Positions 24,601 through 35,695 of a stretch of 64,000 bases of DNA are shown here, one piece after another. Source of the DNA: Parus major (Eukaryota; Chordata; Aves; Passeriformes; Paridae); the NCBI RefSeq assembly GCF_001522545.3, contig NC_031768.1, positions 6,323,555-6,387,554 on the forward strand, written 5' to 3'. The translations under genes were made by a program, and so were the position numbers. The notes beneath the pieces are model-generated. The model did not search any database. It saw nothing but the letters and a program-made list of their open reading frames with translations, and was not told where the DNA came from. Position 1 is the first letter of the stretch. Every line of letters starts with the position of its first letter.

Positions 24601-27600
24601 GGAAGTTGTGGAACCATCAGCCTTGGAAGCTCTTGTCTGAGCCAAAGCACTTGGCAGCCTGATGGAGTTTTGAGATTGGACTGGGCTCTGCAGCACTTTT
24701 GGGAGGGTGACTGGCCCAGGTGACCTCCAGAGGCCCCTTCCTACCTTATCACTCCTGTGTAATACCAATATCTGTGCTGTTCTGTGTTTGATGAGGGAGG
24801 GTTTGGAGACTGAGAACAAGGTAATTTTCTGGTTGCCTTGATCCATTAAAAAGAGACTAACACCATGTCCCAGCGGAGTGTCCTTGCTGAGTTTAACTCT
24901 TGTGGTAGGGATGTGCTGCTTTTTACTGAAATATTTCAGTTATGAGTTGTGTAGTTAATATAAATTACGGTATAATGTATTTACATTCCATTTGGGAACA
25001 GATAGTAGCAGTGTTATATAATTATGTTGTGCTTTATTAACGTGCTACATTTAATAGCAGTAAGATCTAGAGAGCTCTTGCTTACTTTAAAGGGGCCATC
25101 AGACAGCCAGGAACAAGCAACCATTACTCACATTGTCTTGTTTTAGACATTATTAATTTGATATTGCTTGCAATAAATAGCCTTGATTTTTAAATTTGTA
25201 AATATGAAATGATATATTTTCTTTTTTAAATGAAAAAATGGAAATAGTTGCAGTTAGGAATTGTGTAGTGTGGCATTGTTCAGCAGAAAACTTCATTGGA
25301 CTGGGTTATTGTTTTTTTGTTTTGTTCCCCTAAGGTGTGCGGGATTTTTGTTCCAGAAAGTCGGAAAGCTTGCAGCAACTGCAGTAGGTGGTGGCTTTCT
25401 TCTGCTTCAAGTATGTAGCATTTCATGCTTTATAAGTTGGCAAATGTTATTTACTAAACAATAGGAAAAACACAGCTGTTGGGTAGCTTTTAATTAGGAA
25501 GGCTTATCTACTTCATCTTTTTAGTCTTATCAGTCAAAACCTTACATTTGAGCTGAAACATTGTGTACAAATGTACAAAAGAGACATTTCTAAAAGTTAA
25601 TGGTAAATCAGAATCTACTCTGTCCTGTAAAATAGTTTGATGTAAGACAAGAGAAGTGCTGTGCAGAAGCTGAGATATTGTGTGTGATTTGATGTTGCCA
25701 GATGAGAGGAACTGCCTGTAAACGTATGCTTAGGGAGAATGTAAAATGTATTTGCTTTACATTGGTTTGAGAATTTTATCAGAGCTTTAGGCTGCTTTGG
25801 CAGTTGCCTGGAAGGCTTCTGGTCCCAGTATGAGCCATGTTTTTCTGTTTTCTTCCCTTGCCATGTTTTATCTATTGAACCTCTAAAGCCTGGCTGAATT
25901 TTGACAGCTTCATTGCATTCCTCTCTCTGCTGGCTTTCAGGTTCAGAAGTTTTTAATTATGTGGCATGATCATTTGCATTTTTCATCAGATACTGTGATT
26001 AGAGGAGAATATATTTTCAAAAAAACTTTAAATTAGATGAAACTTTAAGTGAAGGAGAATTTCATGTGTCCTTTTGTAAGATGCCTGGATTTTACTAGCA
26101 TTTTTCATGTCTTGATACCTGTGGACTTCTAATTTTTCTTCAGATTTTTCTAGGAGATATAGATTGGTGCCTGCTTAGGCTCAATGATACAATTTCTTGA
26201 GAGGGGAGGCTAAAGATATATTTATTCTTTCCAGCATCACTCTGGAGGGTTTCTGAAAGGCATATCCTGCTTTTATATCTTTTGATTGTAGTGACTGGTG
26301 CAGTCAAGCACTGATCAGGAAGGGTGGGGTAGTAGCTGCTGCTGTGTAATGCATTGAAATGCTGCTGTTGTGTGAAGTACACACAACATTTCCTTCATAA
26401 TCATGGTCCCTGCTGGTTCAGGGGCTAGTTTGGTTTTTTTCTTCTTCCTATGTTTTATATGCCATTATTCTTGATTCTTTCAATGATAATTCTTTTATCA
26501 ATATGACTGAAGAGCTGCCAGAACAGAGGCACCCAAGGTGGAGCCAGCAGATTGCTGCAGGTGTCTTCCTCTGTGCTCCTTACTCTACAGGAAGCTGAAA
26601 AGTTAAAGCTGAGACCTGTAGACAAAGGAGAATGGAAATTGAATAAAACACATCACTTGTGCAGGATTTTTGCTTGTTGAGCTGTGAAGTTTGGGGAGCT
26701 TTCCTGTACATGCAATGGATTTGCCATGTGGCTGAGTGTCTGATTTCTTGGTTGATCTCATTTACACTGAATACAAAAAGGAATATTATCCAAGAGGAAA
26801 TACAAGTTAAGTATTTTGATTGGATTGTCTATATCTTAAGTAAGATCAGATTCTCTTGAAAGGAAATGAAGTAAATGCCTTGGTCTCTCTTTTAATTCAA
26901 AACATTTTGCATTTTAAGGCTGAGTCATAAATTTTATGGTGTAATTACATTTCTGTAGCCTTTAATTTTTTTCATTTAAAGATCACACATCCTGATTCTA
27001 TGAATACATGTTCAGTGCTTCCCCTGAGTGGGCAGAAGAGTATTTCAGCACATTACTAGAAAGTTCCTTTTTATCTGTAAATTTCTCTGAAGTTGCAGAT
27101 TTAATTTCAACTACTGATTGCAATATTGACATTATAATTACATGCTAGAACAAGAATAATAACTACAGAAGGCAAGATTCTTGGCTAAAGCCCATTCAGA
27201 GTGAAACATTTCAGTCCTAAAATTAAAAAAATACAATTTTTTTCTTCAGTGGGTGATGACTTCGTTTCAAGAAATGTAGTAGGAAACTGAAAGCAATAAT
27301 TTTCTAGTGTCAGTTTGTACAGGAAGCAAAAAAGATTTTTCCTGTTTTTTAAGTGATCTAGAACTTCAGTCTTGAAACAGATTCTATGAAAAGTAGTTGT
27401 GAGAGAAAGAATACAAATTATGTGAAATTTGCACAGCTTTTCAAAATGATGATCTGTTATCACATCTTTGTGGTGACTATTTCCACACCTTAATTTGATT
27501 AATTATTATTTGATTATTAACTATGCTGGTTTGTCTTGGTTTTTTTTTTTAAATAGATGCAGTTCTTCAAATATGCTGGTATAAGACCAATATGCAGGCA

Positions 27601-30600
27601 CCATATTAAAGAAAACATAATGCATTTCTCATAACAAGTAGGGGATTTTCCTTGTGTAACTTCTCATTTACACAGCACTATTGGGTAAAATCCTGAAGAG
27701 TAGGGAAGTATGAACTTGTGTACTCTTGGTTCTGCTGTAATGAATTGGTTAAAAACAATTGTTCTTAATGAACACCTAATACCTCTTTATTTTTAAAATC
27801 CTACATCTTTAAGAGCAGTTTCATTGTTTTTTGTTCTGCAGTGAGCATACAAATTATGGGTTTTTCTGTTCTGTGTTGTTTATTATTATTTAATAATGAA
27901 ATTGGATTTTTATTCAGTCATTTGTGCTTTCACTAATATATTTTCCCCAGCCCATTAATATGCCATTGATGAATTAAATTGAATTATTCATTAAATTATG
28001 TTCTAATTTAGGAAAGGTAAATATGTGAAACTGACACGAGAAACAGAATAAACTCTGAGACATCCTTGGCTTTATCTTGTACAGGGTTTGTTGATAGTGC
28101 ACTGTGATCATGGAATCATAGCATGGGTTGGGTTGGAAGGGGCCTTAAGGACCATGTAATTCCATCCCAGGATGTTCCCAGGGAGGGACCAACCTGCTTT
28201 TGAGGCTGGGAGCTTAATGAGGAAGAGTTGGATTCAGTTTTATGTTGAATATCCCACTTGAGAGTAGATGTGTGCACACTTAGGGGAATATTCAGTGGAA
28301 CAGCCAAAGCAAATGGGAGTTGGAAGTTGTCCTGATAAAGAAATGCCGAGTTTCTGGCAGGTTCTGCCATGGAGGGTCAGAGTGTCTGTGCCTCTGTAAC
28401 CTGCAGTGCTGGCACTGGGGGCAGCAGAGCTGTGCCTGCAGATGGTGGCTGAGGGTACAGCCTCTGCAGTTCAACTCTTAGAGTGTTGTGTCACTTCTCA
28501 GTCCCTTCTTGACAGTGTGTGTTGAGCTTAGGGGCTTGTCAGATCTCTTGTGGAAACTGGGGGTTGTTCCCTTCTTAAATAGCAGAAAATACCTCCAAGT
28601 GCCTGTGGGTTCTATGCAGTGCAGCTGAGCTCACCTGTGCCTTCCAGCCTTGCTTGGGCTCTTTTAGTGTGAGAGATTTTGCCTTGAGGAAATTAAAATT
28701 CTTTTGTCCCGTCTTGCTGTACAGATTTTTTTGCTCCAAAACATTTTTCTCCTCATTATTTGTGTTAATGTTTCACAATAACAAAGTACCTGTGTGCCTT
28801 TCCAGTATCACCCTCAAAATGAGGTCTGCCCTTGAAGATTCTCAGTTTTCCTTCATTAATTAACACATATTTTTAGTGTTCCTGCACAGACATTTCTTCA
28901 ATTGCTTTTTAAAAAAAATTCTGTTATTTTTTCGACAGTTTTGGAAGGTCTTGAACAAGTAATGAGCTATGAGATATATAGATAAGTATATAATATATCT
29001 ATTATTCTATTATCATATATAGAGAGATTCCTGTATAACCCAAAATCCACCCCCATAGGACTTTTTAATAATATATGCAATTAATATGTATAGACCTATA
29101 TGACAACTTAATATATCCGTGTATGGATATGATAATGGAATATTGTTATTTTACTTGGTTATCATAGGGCCTGAGTTTAAAAATACAAGTAAATTTTGAG
29201 AATTTGCATTTATGTAAATTTAATGTTATAAGCAAGTAGGGGTTTTTTGATGCATTGGAATCTAAAAATTACAGTCTGTTTTTTCAGCATTTGAGTTCAG
29301 GGGTATTATTTCTGTACTTATATATGAAATTATGTAATTAGTGGGGTTGCAGCCAAAGTAGATATGACACAGGCTCTATCACTGCCAAGGTACAGGGTTC
29401 TTGTCTTCTCAGTTAAAAAATTTATATTCAAAACATTACCCTCTGTTGCTTATTTTATAAACACTTAAAAAGTAGATTTGGAATCTTATTTCAGGGCTAC
29501 AAAGTTCAGGGAGAAAAGATGTCTGGTTTTGATACAAGTGTAAGCTCTGCAGTAGTTACAAACAGATCTTAATTAAAAACTTCTGCCTCATCTTTGTGCT
29601 GTCTGGATAACTGAGCTAATTAAAGTTGTCTTAATGAAATGTTTCTTCTAAGATCCATTTGCATTTTACAAGCAAGCAGATACATTAGCATTTCTTACAT
29701 TGTGTTGCACTGAGTAGATCAGTCACATTTAATTTTCAGTTGTATGAATGAGAAGGCACCAATTCAATGCTGGGGCCTTTTTGAAATTCTTGTGGTTATG
29801 TTAAATTCATAAAATAACAATTGCCACAATGTGCAGCTATTTCTCTTTTTCTGGTATGTCATCCAGTGACTGGATGTGCAACCAGTACAGCTTTCAAACT
29901 GGTTTCTTGCTTTCATTCTATACAGACAGCCCTTAATGAGCTGCCCATGCTTGGCATTAATGCTCATGTGAATAAATAGTTTTAGAGTAGACAGGCAAAG
30001 TCAATTAATTTGTTATTAATTACATTCTGAGGCATGAAGTAAAAGTTTAAAATATAACAAGTTCATTTTGCATTTGTCCAGTGAATTGTTTTTTTTAATT
30101 ACGATAAGGTGGAAATTGAAGTTGACTTTCTTACAGAGATGATCTTCTAGAAGCTTTGTTTTGAATTGAGACAAAAATCTGTCTGACACTTTATTAATTT
30201 TATTTTTTTTCTGGATTATGAAATCCTCAGTTTGTGGTGAAATAGGTTGCTTAGTTACTGTGGCAGTTATAGTACCAGCTAGATGGTCTAATTTCAGTTA
30301 TTTGGTGGAAAGATCCACGTGAAAGTCAAGCTTCAGAGCCTGTAAATGATGTGAAACTAAACCTAATGAATTGTGCATTTAGGCTAAACCTAATAAAGTG
30401 TATATTTAAATACCTGTTCCACAAAAGTTCATTATTTGTGACTTAAGTTTACCAGTTGGACAGTTTGCATAGAAGGCTGTTAAAGTGGGTGGATTTCCCA
30501 TCCACATGTGACCTTAAGAAGTACCTGAGGAATCTCAGTCTTTACAAAGAGTTTTTGTATAACAGTGATTTACATGTAAGTTTAGTGATTTATATCTCTT

Positions 30601-33099
30601 TGTCCTAACAGTTAAAATAAGCTTTAATCCTTAATTTTGATTTTTTTTCTCTTTTTTTTCTCCCCCTAAATAACTAGCTGTTGAATTGTTCTCTAGAACA
30701 TGCAGAAATCAAATATTAGTAACAGAAATAAGGCACACGTTTGGGATGATGGTTAGACATACTAAAAATTTGGAAGTTTATGTGTATATTGGTATAAACC
30801 AGTCTCCTCAAACTTGTTCATTTTTCTGATTCACACTACTTGTACTGTTCTCAGGCTGTGTTATTTTTCTACTTAATGATTTTGTTTTGTAAGAAGTGTG
30901 AGAATTCTCTTGTAATGAGTACTTTTTTGTTGTTGTTGTGTAGGACCATTTCAATTGTGTAGGAAAAAATAAGGAGTTTTCAGTATTTTTAATGATAAGT
31001 TTGATTAGCTCCGGATACTCTGTCACAAATCAGAATTCTACAATTCTGAAAGAAGCTGAAACAGAAGAGTTTTTTCATTGTTGTCCTGTGAATGTGTTTT
31101 TCTTACAAATAAAACTACACTAAATGCTGAAGGAAAAACATTACAAAGCTTTTATAACTAAAAAACAGAGAGCTGGTAAAATTAACAAGAGTCTACTGAA
31201 CTTTGCCAGCTCTAATTTGAACTTCTGTCGCTGAGGAAAGGTTTGAAGCAGAGAACCTGCTGAAATTGGAACAATGTCTTTTCCTGTATCTGTAATAAGT
31301 AAAAATAAGAAAAGCTATTTTATAGGCATCAAGACAATGTATTTTGACTCGTGAAATGTGAATTGCAGCTGTACTAACTGCCTTTATTTCCCTAGATTGC
31401 TAGTCATAGCGGATATGTACAAGTTGACTGGAAGAGAGTTGAAAAAGATGTGAACAAAGCAAAAAAACAATTAAAAAAGCGTGCAAATAAGGCAGCTCCT
31501 GAAATCAACACTCTAATTGAAGAGGTGAGTCTAAGGCGATAAACTCCTTTTTGCCAGCCAGGTTTTCTTACCTTCCACTGCAGGTGATAATGAGTTGAAA
31601 ATGTAGATGCAAAACTGGAACACATCAAAAATAGTTTGGCTTTATAATTTATTAAAAAGTTTTCAGATTGTGCTGTCTTTTATTCATTCAGCTTTCTGGT
31701 TTGATCACTGTTAAAAATGACACATGAACTTGTTCTTGGCAGGTGACAAAGTCAATAGGGTCATGATGTGGTAAAAAGTTCAGGATGGTGTGGGTAAAAC
31801 ATGGTAACTACAAAGACAAAACCCAAATCTTCTTAGACTGCTGATAATAAAATCACTTGTCTGGACAAGAATAACTTTTCTGCAGAAAAGCTGTAGCTGC
31901 TTTATAACAGGAGTTGTGCTTTTATCTCACTTTTACACATTTTGGAGAATATCTGTCTGCAGAATCTGCCAGTTACCCACTATGATACTGATCAGTGTCC
32001 CTGGGGCTGTTTCACCCTGTCATTTGAAGACTTCTGTGTAATCAACTCTGTGGTTGTTTGGGGTTTTTTAAAGCCTATTTTTACATATTTTCATGTTCCA
32101 TACATGGTATCTAAGTTTCATTCTGAATAACTGAGAGTCCTGACTGGGAATGTGCTGCAGACAGAGAAACAGTACACACACTGGTGTTCTGTAATTCATG
32201 AGTTTTGACATCTCAAGTTTAACCTGTATGGAGCTGCATATAGATTGATAAAAATGACCTTAAATTTTAATGTGAATATGAACTGAAAATTCAAGAGTGA
32301 GGGTTTTCTTGCTTCTTCTGTACCTCAAATAGCTTAACCTCTCCTTCTCCATTGCCCTGTAGAAATGGGTGGGACAGGATGGGGTTTTTGGTTTTCTTTT
32401 TTTTTTTTTCCTCTCAGATTATATGACTTTCTTGTAACTGTGTGTTAGTTGCCAATCTGAAGAGTTCAAAGCAGAGGGTTTATGAAATGGCACATTTGAT
32501 AAAAGGTGTTATACTCTGTGCTGGTGCTTCATGAAGTACTCTACACCCAGGTCATCATGCATAAGTGTTTTTTTCTAGGATTAAGTTGTTAGGAAACTGG
32601 CTCATAATGGAGTGTATCTCTTTTCCAATGATCTTCCAAAAAGCAGAATTTTTTTTTTAACAATTATCATCTGATTTCAATTGAAGTCATGGTGGTACTC
32701 ATGCTTTTTTCGACAAGATAGTTTGTAAAACATGTCTTGTTTTGATCAAAACAAGAGTAGTATTGGCATGAAATTGCTGTAACGAGTCCTCTGTACTTTG
32801 ACTTTTAAAAGACTCGCTGTATTTTAAATGCATTGTTAAAGACAGGTGAGAGTCAGTTTGTACCACATTGGTGCCACCTCTTTTTATATGGTTTTAGACA
32901 CATCGCTTCCCCCTGCACCCTTCTCCACAACTTTAGTGTTCTTGTTTCCAGGAAGTTGTGATAAGTATTATGTAATGAAGTCAGGCACAATTAACTTTAT
33001 GAATATCATTTTTCTTCTCAGTCAACAGAATTTATCAAGCAGAACATCGTGGTGTCCAGTGGGTTTGTTGGAGGCTTTTTGTTGGGGCTGGCGTCGTAA
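21652..33099 (+). CDS. FUNDC1: FUNDC1, FUN14 domain-containing protein 1 (complete, 5 coding exons)
   Basis: FUNDC1 is an outer-mitochondrial-membrane mitophagy receptor that binds LC3/GABARAP during hypoxia and also acts at ER-mitochondria contacts. Coding exons are 21652-21682, 23358-23514, 25335-25410, 31396-31524 and 33022-33099. All introns have GT and AG ends, phases are 1, 2, 0, 0, and the spliced frame gives 156 residues (human 155). The ATG has A at -3 and G at +4. The LC3-interacting motif Y-E-V-L is at residues 19-22. Ser14, Ser18 and Tyr19 correspond to the human CK2, ULK1 and SRC sites (Ser13, Ser17, Tyr18), and Lys120 to human Lys119, a reported MARCH5 ubiquitination site. Hydrophobic, glycine-rich segments lie at about 49-70, 76-96 and 135-156, matching the three FUN14 membrane passes. 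Only the first ten residues (arginine-rich, from exon 1) differ clearly from mammals as I recall them. Identification is very secure. Confidence 0.97.
21683..23357 (+). other. FUNDC1: FUNDC1 intron 1
   Basis: The CpG island spills into its first 330 bp; the rest is AT-rich. A run of T precedes the acceptor. No other gene is seen. Confidence 0.93.
23358..23514 (+). other. FUNDC1: FUNDC1 coding exon 2 (LC3-interacting region, start of TM1)
   Basis: The acceptor follows a long T tract and TTTTTCAG; the donor is GTGAGG. It encodes [12 protein letters not shown] through G-L-T-G-W. This covers the phosphoregulated LC3-interacting region, the conserved [10 protein letters not shown] segment and the start of the first membrane pass. 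The last Trp codon is split across the intron (phase 2). Confidence 0.96.
23515..25334 (+). other. FUNDC1: FUNDC1 intron 2
   Basis: AT-rich, with a diverged CR1-like segment at 24580-24775. Confidence 0.93.
24580..24775 (+). mobile_element. diverged CR1-like 3' end in FUNDC1 intron 2
   Basis: CTTGGCAGCCTGATGGAG, then ATTGGACTGGGCTC and CCAGGTGACCTCCAGAGGCC followed by CTTCCTACCTTATCACTCC resemble an old CR1 3' end on the + strand. Confidence 0.55.
25335..25410 (+). other. FUNDC1: FUNDC1 coding exon 3 (TM1 end, TM2 start)
   Basis: The acceptor is CCCCTAAG and the donor GTATGT. It encodes [11 protein letters not shown] through G-G-G-F-L-L-L-Q, which is essentially invariant in vertebrate FUNDC1. 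Confidence 0.96.
25411..31395 (+). other. FUNDC1: FUNDC1 intron 3
   Basis: The largest intron, 6.0 kb and very AT-rich, with a short CR1 end at 28108-28200 and TA-rich DNA near 28970-29110. Confidence 0.93.
28108..28200 (-). mobile_element. CR1 3'-end fragment in FUNDC1 intron 3
   Basis: ATCATGGAATCATAGCATGG, then GGTTGGAAGGGGCCTTAAGG and a short continuation: the last ~90 bp of CR1 in reverse orientation. Confidence 0.85.
31396..31524 (+). other. FUNDC1: FUNDC1 coding exon 4 (loop between TM2 and TM3)
   Basis: The acceptor is TTTCCCTAG and the donor GTGAGT; 43 whole codons. It encodes [12 protein letters not shown] and then a lysine-rich amphipathic stretch that includes Lys120, the equivalent of the mammalian MARCH5 ubiquitination site. 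Confidence 0.96.
31525..33021 (+). other. FUNDC1: FUNDC1 intron 4
   Basis: AT-rich, with T tracts and no other recognisable element. Confidence 0.93.
33022..33099 (+). other. FUNDC1: FUNDC1 coding exon 5 (TM3 and stop)
   Basis: The acceptor is TTTCTTCTCAG. It encodes [10 protein letters not shown] through G-L-A-S and a TAA stop at 33097-33099. The third glycine-rich hydrophobic segment ends at the C terminus, as in other FUNDC1 proteins. Confidence 0.96.
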
Positions 33100-33650
33100 G
33101 GACCCAAACGTCTCTTCCTGATGGGATCCGGGTCGGCCAAGATCAGTTGTGACACGCTGTCTGCAAGCAAGGGCAAGACAAATGGACTAGCTAGACAACT
33201 TGGGAGCTTTTACATTTCAGGCTTTTGCCTCTTGAAGCTTGGCAAAATTAGAATTTGCTGAAAAACTGTGCAGTGTGCTCATTATAGTATTTCTGGGCAA
33301 AACTGGTTCATCCTCATCATGACTCTTTTTATCTATGGCCTTTCAAGATCTAGCATTTTTTAAAATGTTATTCTTGGAATATAGCTATGTAACCATACTA
33401 TAAGAATGAAAGCTCCATTTCTATGTTTTCAGTTAATACTGTTTATTTAAAAAGTATTTTTCTTCATGCTGTAGTAGGTAGTATTGATGACTACATACTG
33501 TATATGATATTGTAGTTTCAGCCTCCAGGCTGTCCATCTTCTTTAGAAGTCACTGCAATAATGATCAATCTGTAATACCTTTTTACAGAGTATTAAATAA
33601 CAAAGAATCATGAGCTTATTAAAGGTTAAAATTAACTTTGGCCTTTGCAT
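33100..33650 (+). other. FUNDC1: FUNDC1 3' untranslated region (extent approximate)
   Basis: AT-rich sequence after the stop codon with two ATTAAA poly(A) signal variants, at 33592-33597 and 33618-33623. A canonical AATAAA further on (34259-34264) lies beyond the TGGA microsatellite and is a less likely end. The true cleavage site cannot be fixed without transcript data. Confidence 0.5.
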
Positions 33651-33975
33651 ACATAAAGAATAAGAAAGTCTTTCAGTTATAGCATGCTGGGACGTGGTGC
33701 AAGTGTTTGCCCTGACAGGTTTTTACGGTCGTTTTAGTGATTTGTTATCAATCAGGTTATTCTGAAGAAGCTGAGAATCCAAACAAACACTCAGTGCATT
33801 TTTCTGCATTTCAAACTTGTGAACCTTTCAGAAATTTCTACCCAAGGAAGAGTTTGCTCTGCCACTATTTCTTTGGATTTACTGTAGCAGCAGTTGAGTG
33901 TGATCTGGAATCTCTCCCACCAGGATTCTGTCAGGTTGCTGTTCCCTTCTCTGAACAACAGTGGTTCATTAATAT

Positions 33976-34050
33976 TGGATGGATGGATGGATGGATGGAT
34001 GGATGGATGGATGGATGGATGGATGGATGGATGGATGGATGGATGGATGG
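33976..34050. repeat. (TGGA)n microsatellite, 75 bp perfect
   Basis: Nearly 19 uninterrupted TGGA units 0.9 kb after the FUNDC1 stop. Open frames through it (D-G-W-M repeats) are repeat artefacts. Confidence 0.98.
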
Positions 34051-35409
34051 GTGTGAGCTTGAGGTACAAAAGATGTGGGATGGTGGACATATTCACCTTC
34101 TAAATATTAGTATTTGTGCATCCCTGGGCTCCAGAGATTTGTATTACATGTTGACCTCATGTTTGCAGTGTGCTTGTGGCCAAGGTGAGTAAGGTGTGAA
34201 GCATGTCCTGCATACCTCTGAGCTGTGAGGGTTTCATCAAGCCTGGTTAAGGCTGGAAAATAAATCTTAACACACATATCCCCAACCCCAAGGTACATGA
34301 ATGGCCATGGATCCTAAATACGTTGTTTTAAAGTGAGTATCTGAAGTTCTGGAAGCACAGTTACAGTTTATTGGAAATGGGAAGCCCAAGGAGGAATGTG
34401 TCTGCTGGGTTATCTGGGATTTAAACAAAGAAAGATGAAAATGTTAAAATGTGAAAGCCTTTGCCGTGATGTTCAGCCCAAAGAATAATGGGAAGGTAAC
34501 CAACCATTCAGCTTTTTTCTGCTGATGAAGCTCATGGGTTTTTGGCACATCCAAAGGAGACTGAAGCCAACTGACATGAGTCATCCACCCTGACTGGAAT
34601 GAACTAGGTGTCCTGAAGGGCTTTGGGGATGAAGTGACCGCCTCAGTATCATTAACCTGCAAATGTGCATTTTTGGTGTACTTTGTGAAAGGATTTCAAA
34701 GGAGCATCCTTTAGTGAGCTTGTTAAAAAGGCTGCTCATGTGACCAAGGAGAATTAAAACCAAAAGTATTAGCAGGATGCAAGACTGATTTCTGCAGAGG
34801 AAACTTGTTCTGCTATTCTGTTGCCAACAGCTGAGATTTTCAGTCAATGGATCAAGAATTGATTGAAACACATTAGAGGCTTCTGTAGTTTTATTTTTTG
34901 AGTTAGATTTTATTTTTTAAGCCTTTGGAATAAGAGACATAACGTTGAACGTGTAAAGCTGTCTGAGGGACTAAAAAGGCAAGGAGAAATAGTGTTATTG
35001 AAAAGGTGAACGCTGGTGGTTTGTACTGGCATTGGCTTCATGTCCTGGGTTCCTGACTGGAAAAGGAGAATGGCTGCTGGCACAGCAGGACTTGCTGATG
35101 CAGATCCTTGGGCTGGTGAGGCAGAGGGGGTACTGCCAGCAGCTCCAGGTACAGCTGGCAGGGTGAGGTGGTGATGGAGTGGCAGCTGTGGTAAAGGACC
35201 AAGATAAGGGCAGCTTTTCATGCAAATACTGGAGATTTTTTTATGTGCCAGCTCAGACCAGTCTCACGTCTGTGAGGGAGGGAGTGCTCTGTAAAGGTAC
35301 AGTCAAAAAATGGGTCTGGATAGAGTATAACAGGAATATTGGGTTTCTGGGGGTAGTCTTCTCTGGGATGATTTCAGAGCTACTGTTGCCCTCTCTAACA
35401 AAAAATATT

Positions 35410-35633
35410 CCAGGCTAAGAAGATTGAGAGGAGGAAGGATGGTGAGGCCCTGGCACAGGTGGCCCAGAGGAGCTGTGGTTGCCCCATCCCTGGAAGTGTC
35501 CAAGACCATGTTGGACAGGGCTCTGAGCAACCTGGGGTAGTGGAAGGTGTCCCTGTTGATGGCAGGGGGGTTGGAACTGGATGATCTTTAAGATCTCTTC
35601 CATTCTAAACCTTTCTGTGATTCCATGATTCTA
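35410..35633 (+). mobile_element. CR1 3'-end fragment
   Basis: GTGAGGCCCTGGCACAGG, CCCCATCCCTGGAAGTGTCC, GAGCAACCTGGGGTAGTGG, GGATGATCTTTAAGATCTC and the tail TCTGTGATTCCATGATTC are CR1 blocks on the + strand. Confidence 0.92.
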
Positions 35634-35675
35634 AAGAAAAAAACATGGAATAAAAATTTTGGAAGAACATGGTTG

Positions 35676-35695
35676 TTTTTTTTTTTGGGGGGGGG
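35676..35695. repeat. T11-G9 homopolymer junction
   Basis: Eleven T followed directly by nine G, a slippage-prone site where the length may be wrong in the assembly. Confidence 0.95.

Noticed and set aside
33737..34192. 151-codon + strand frame with D-G-W-M repeats
   Set aside because: It is a translation of the TGGA microsatellite and has no coding evidence outside it.
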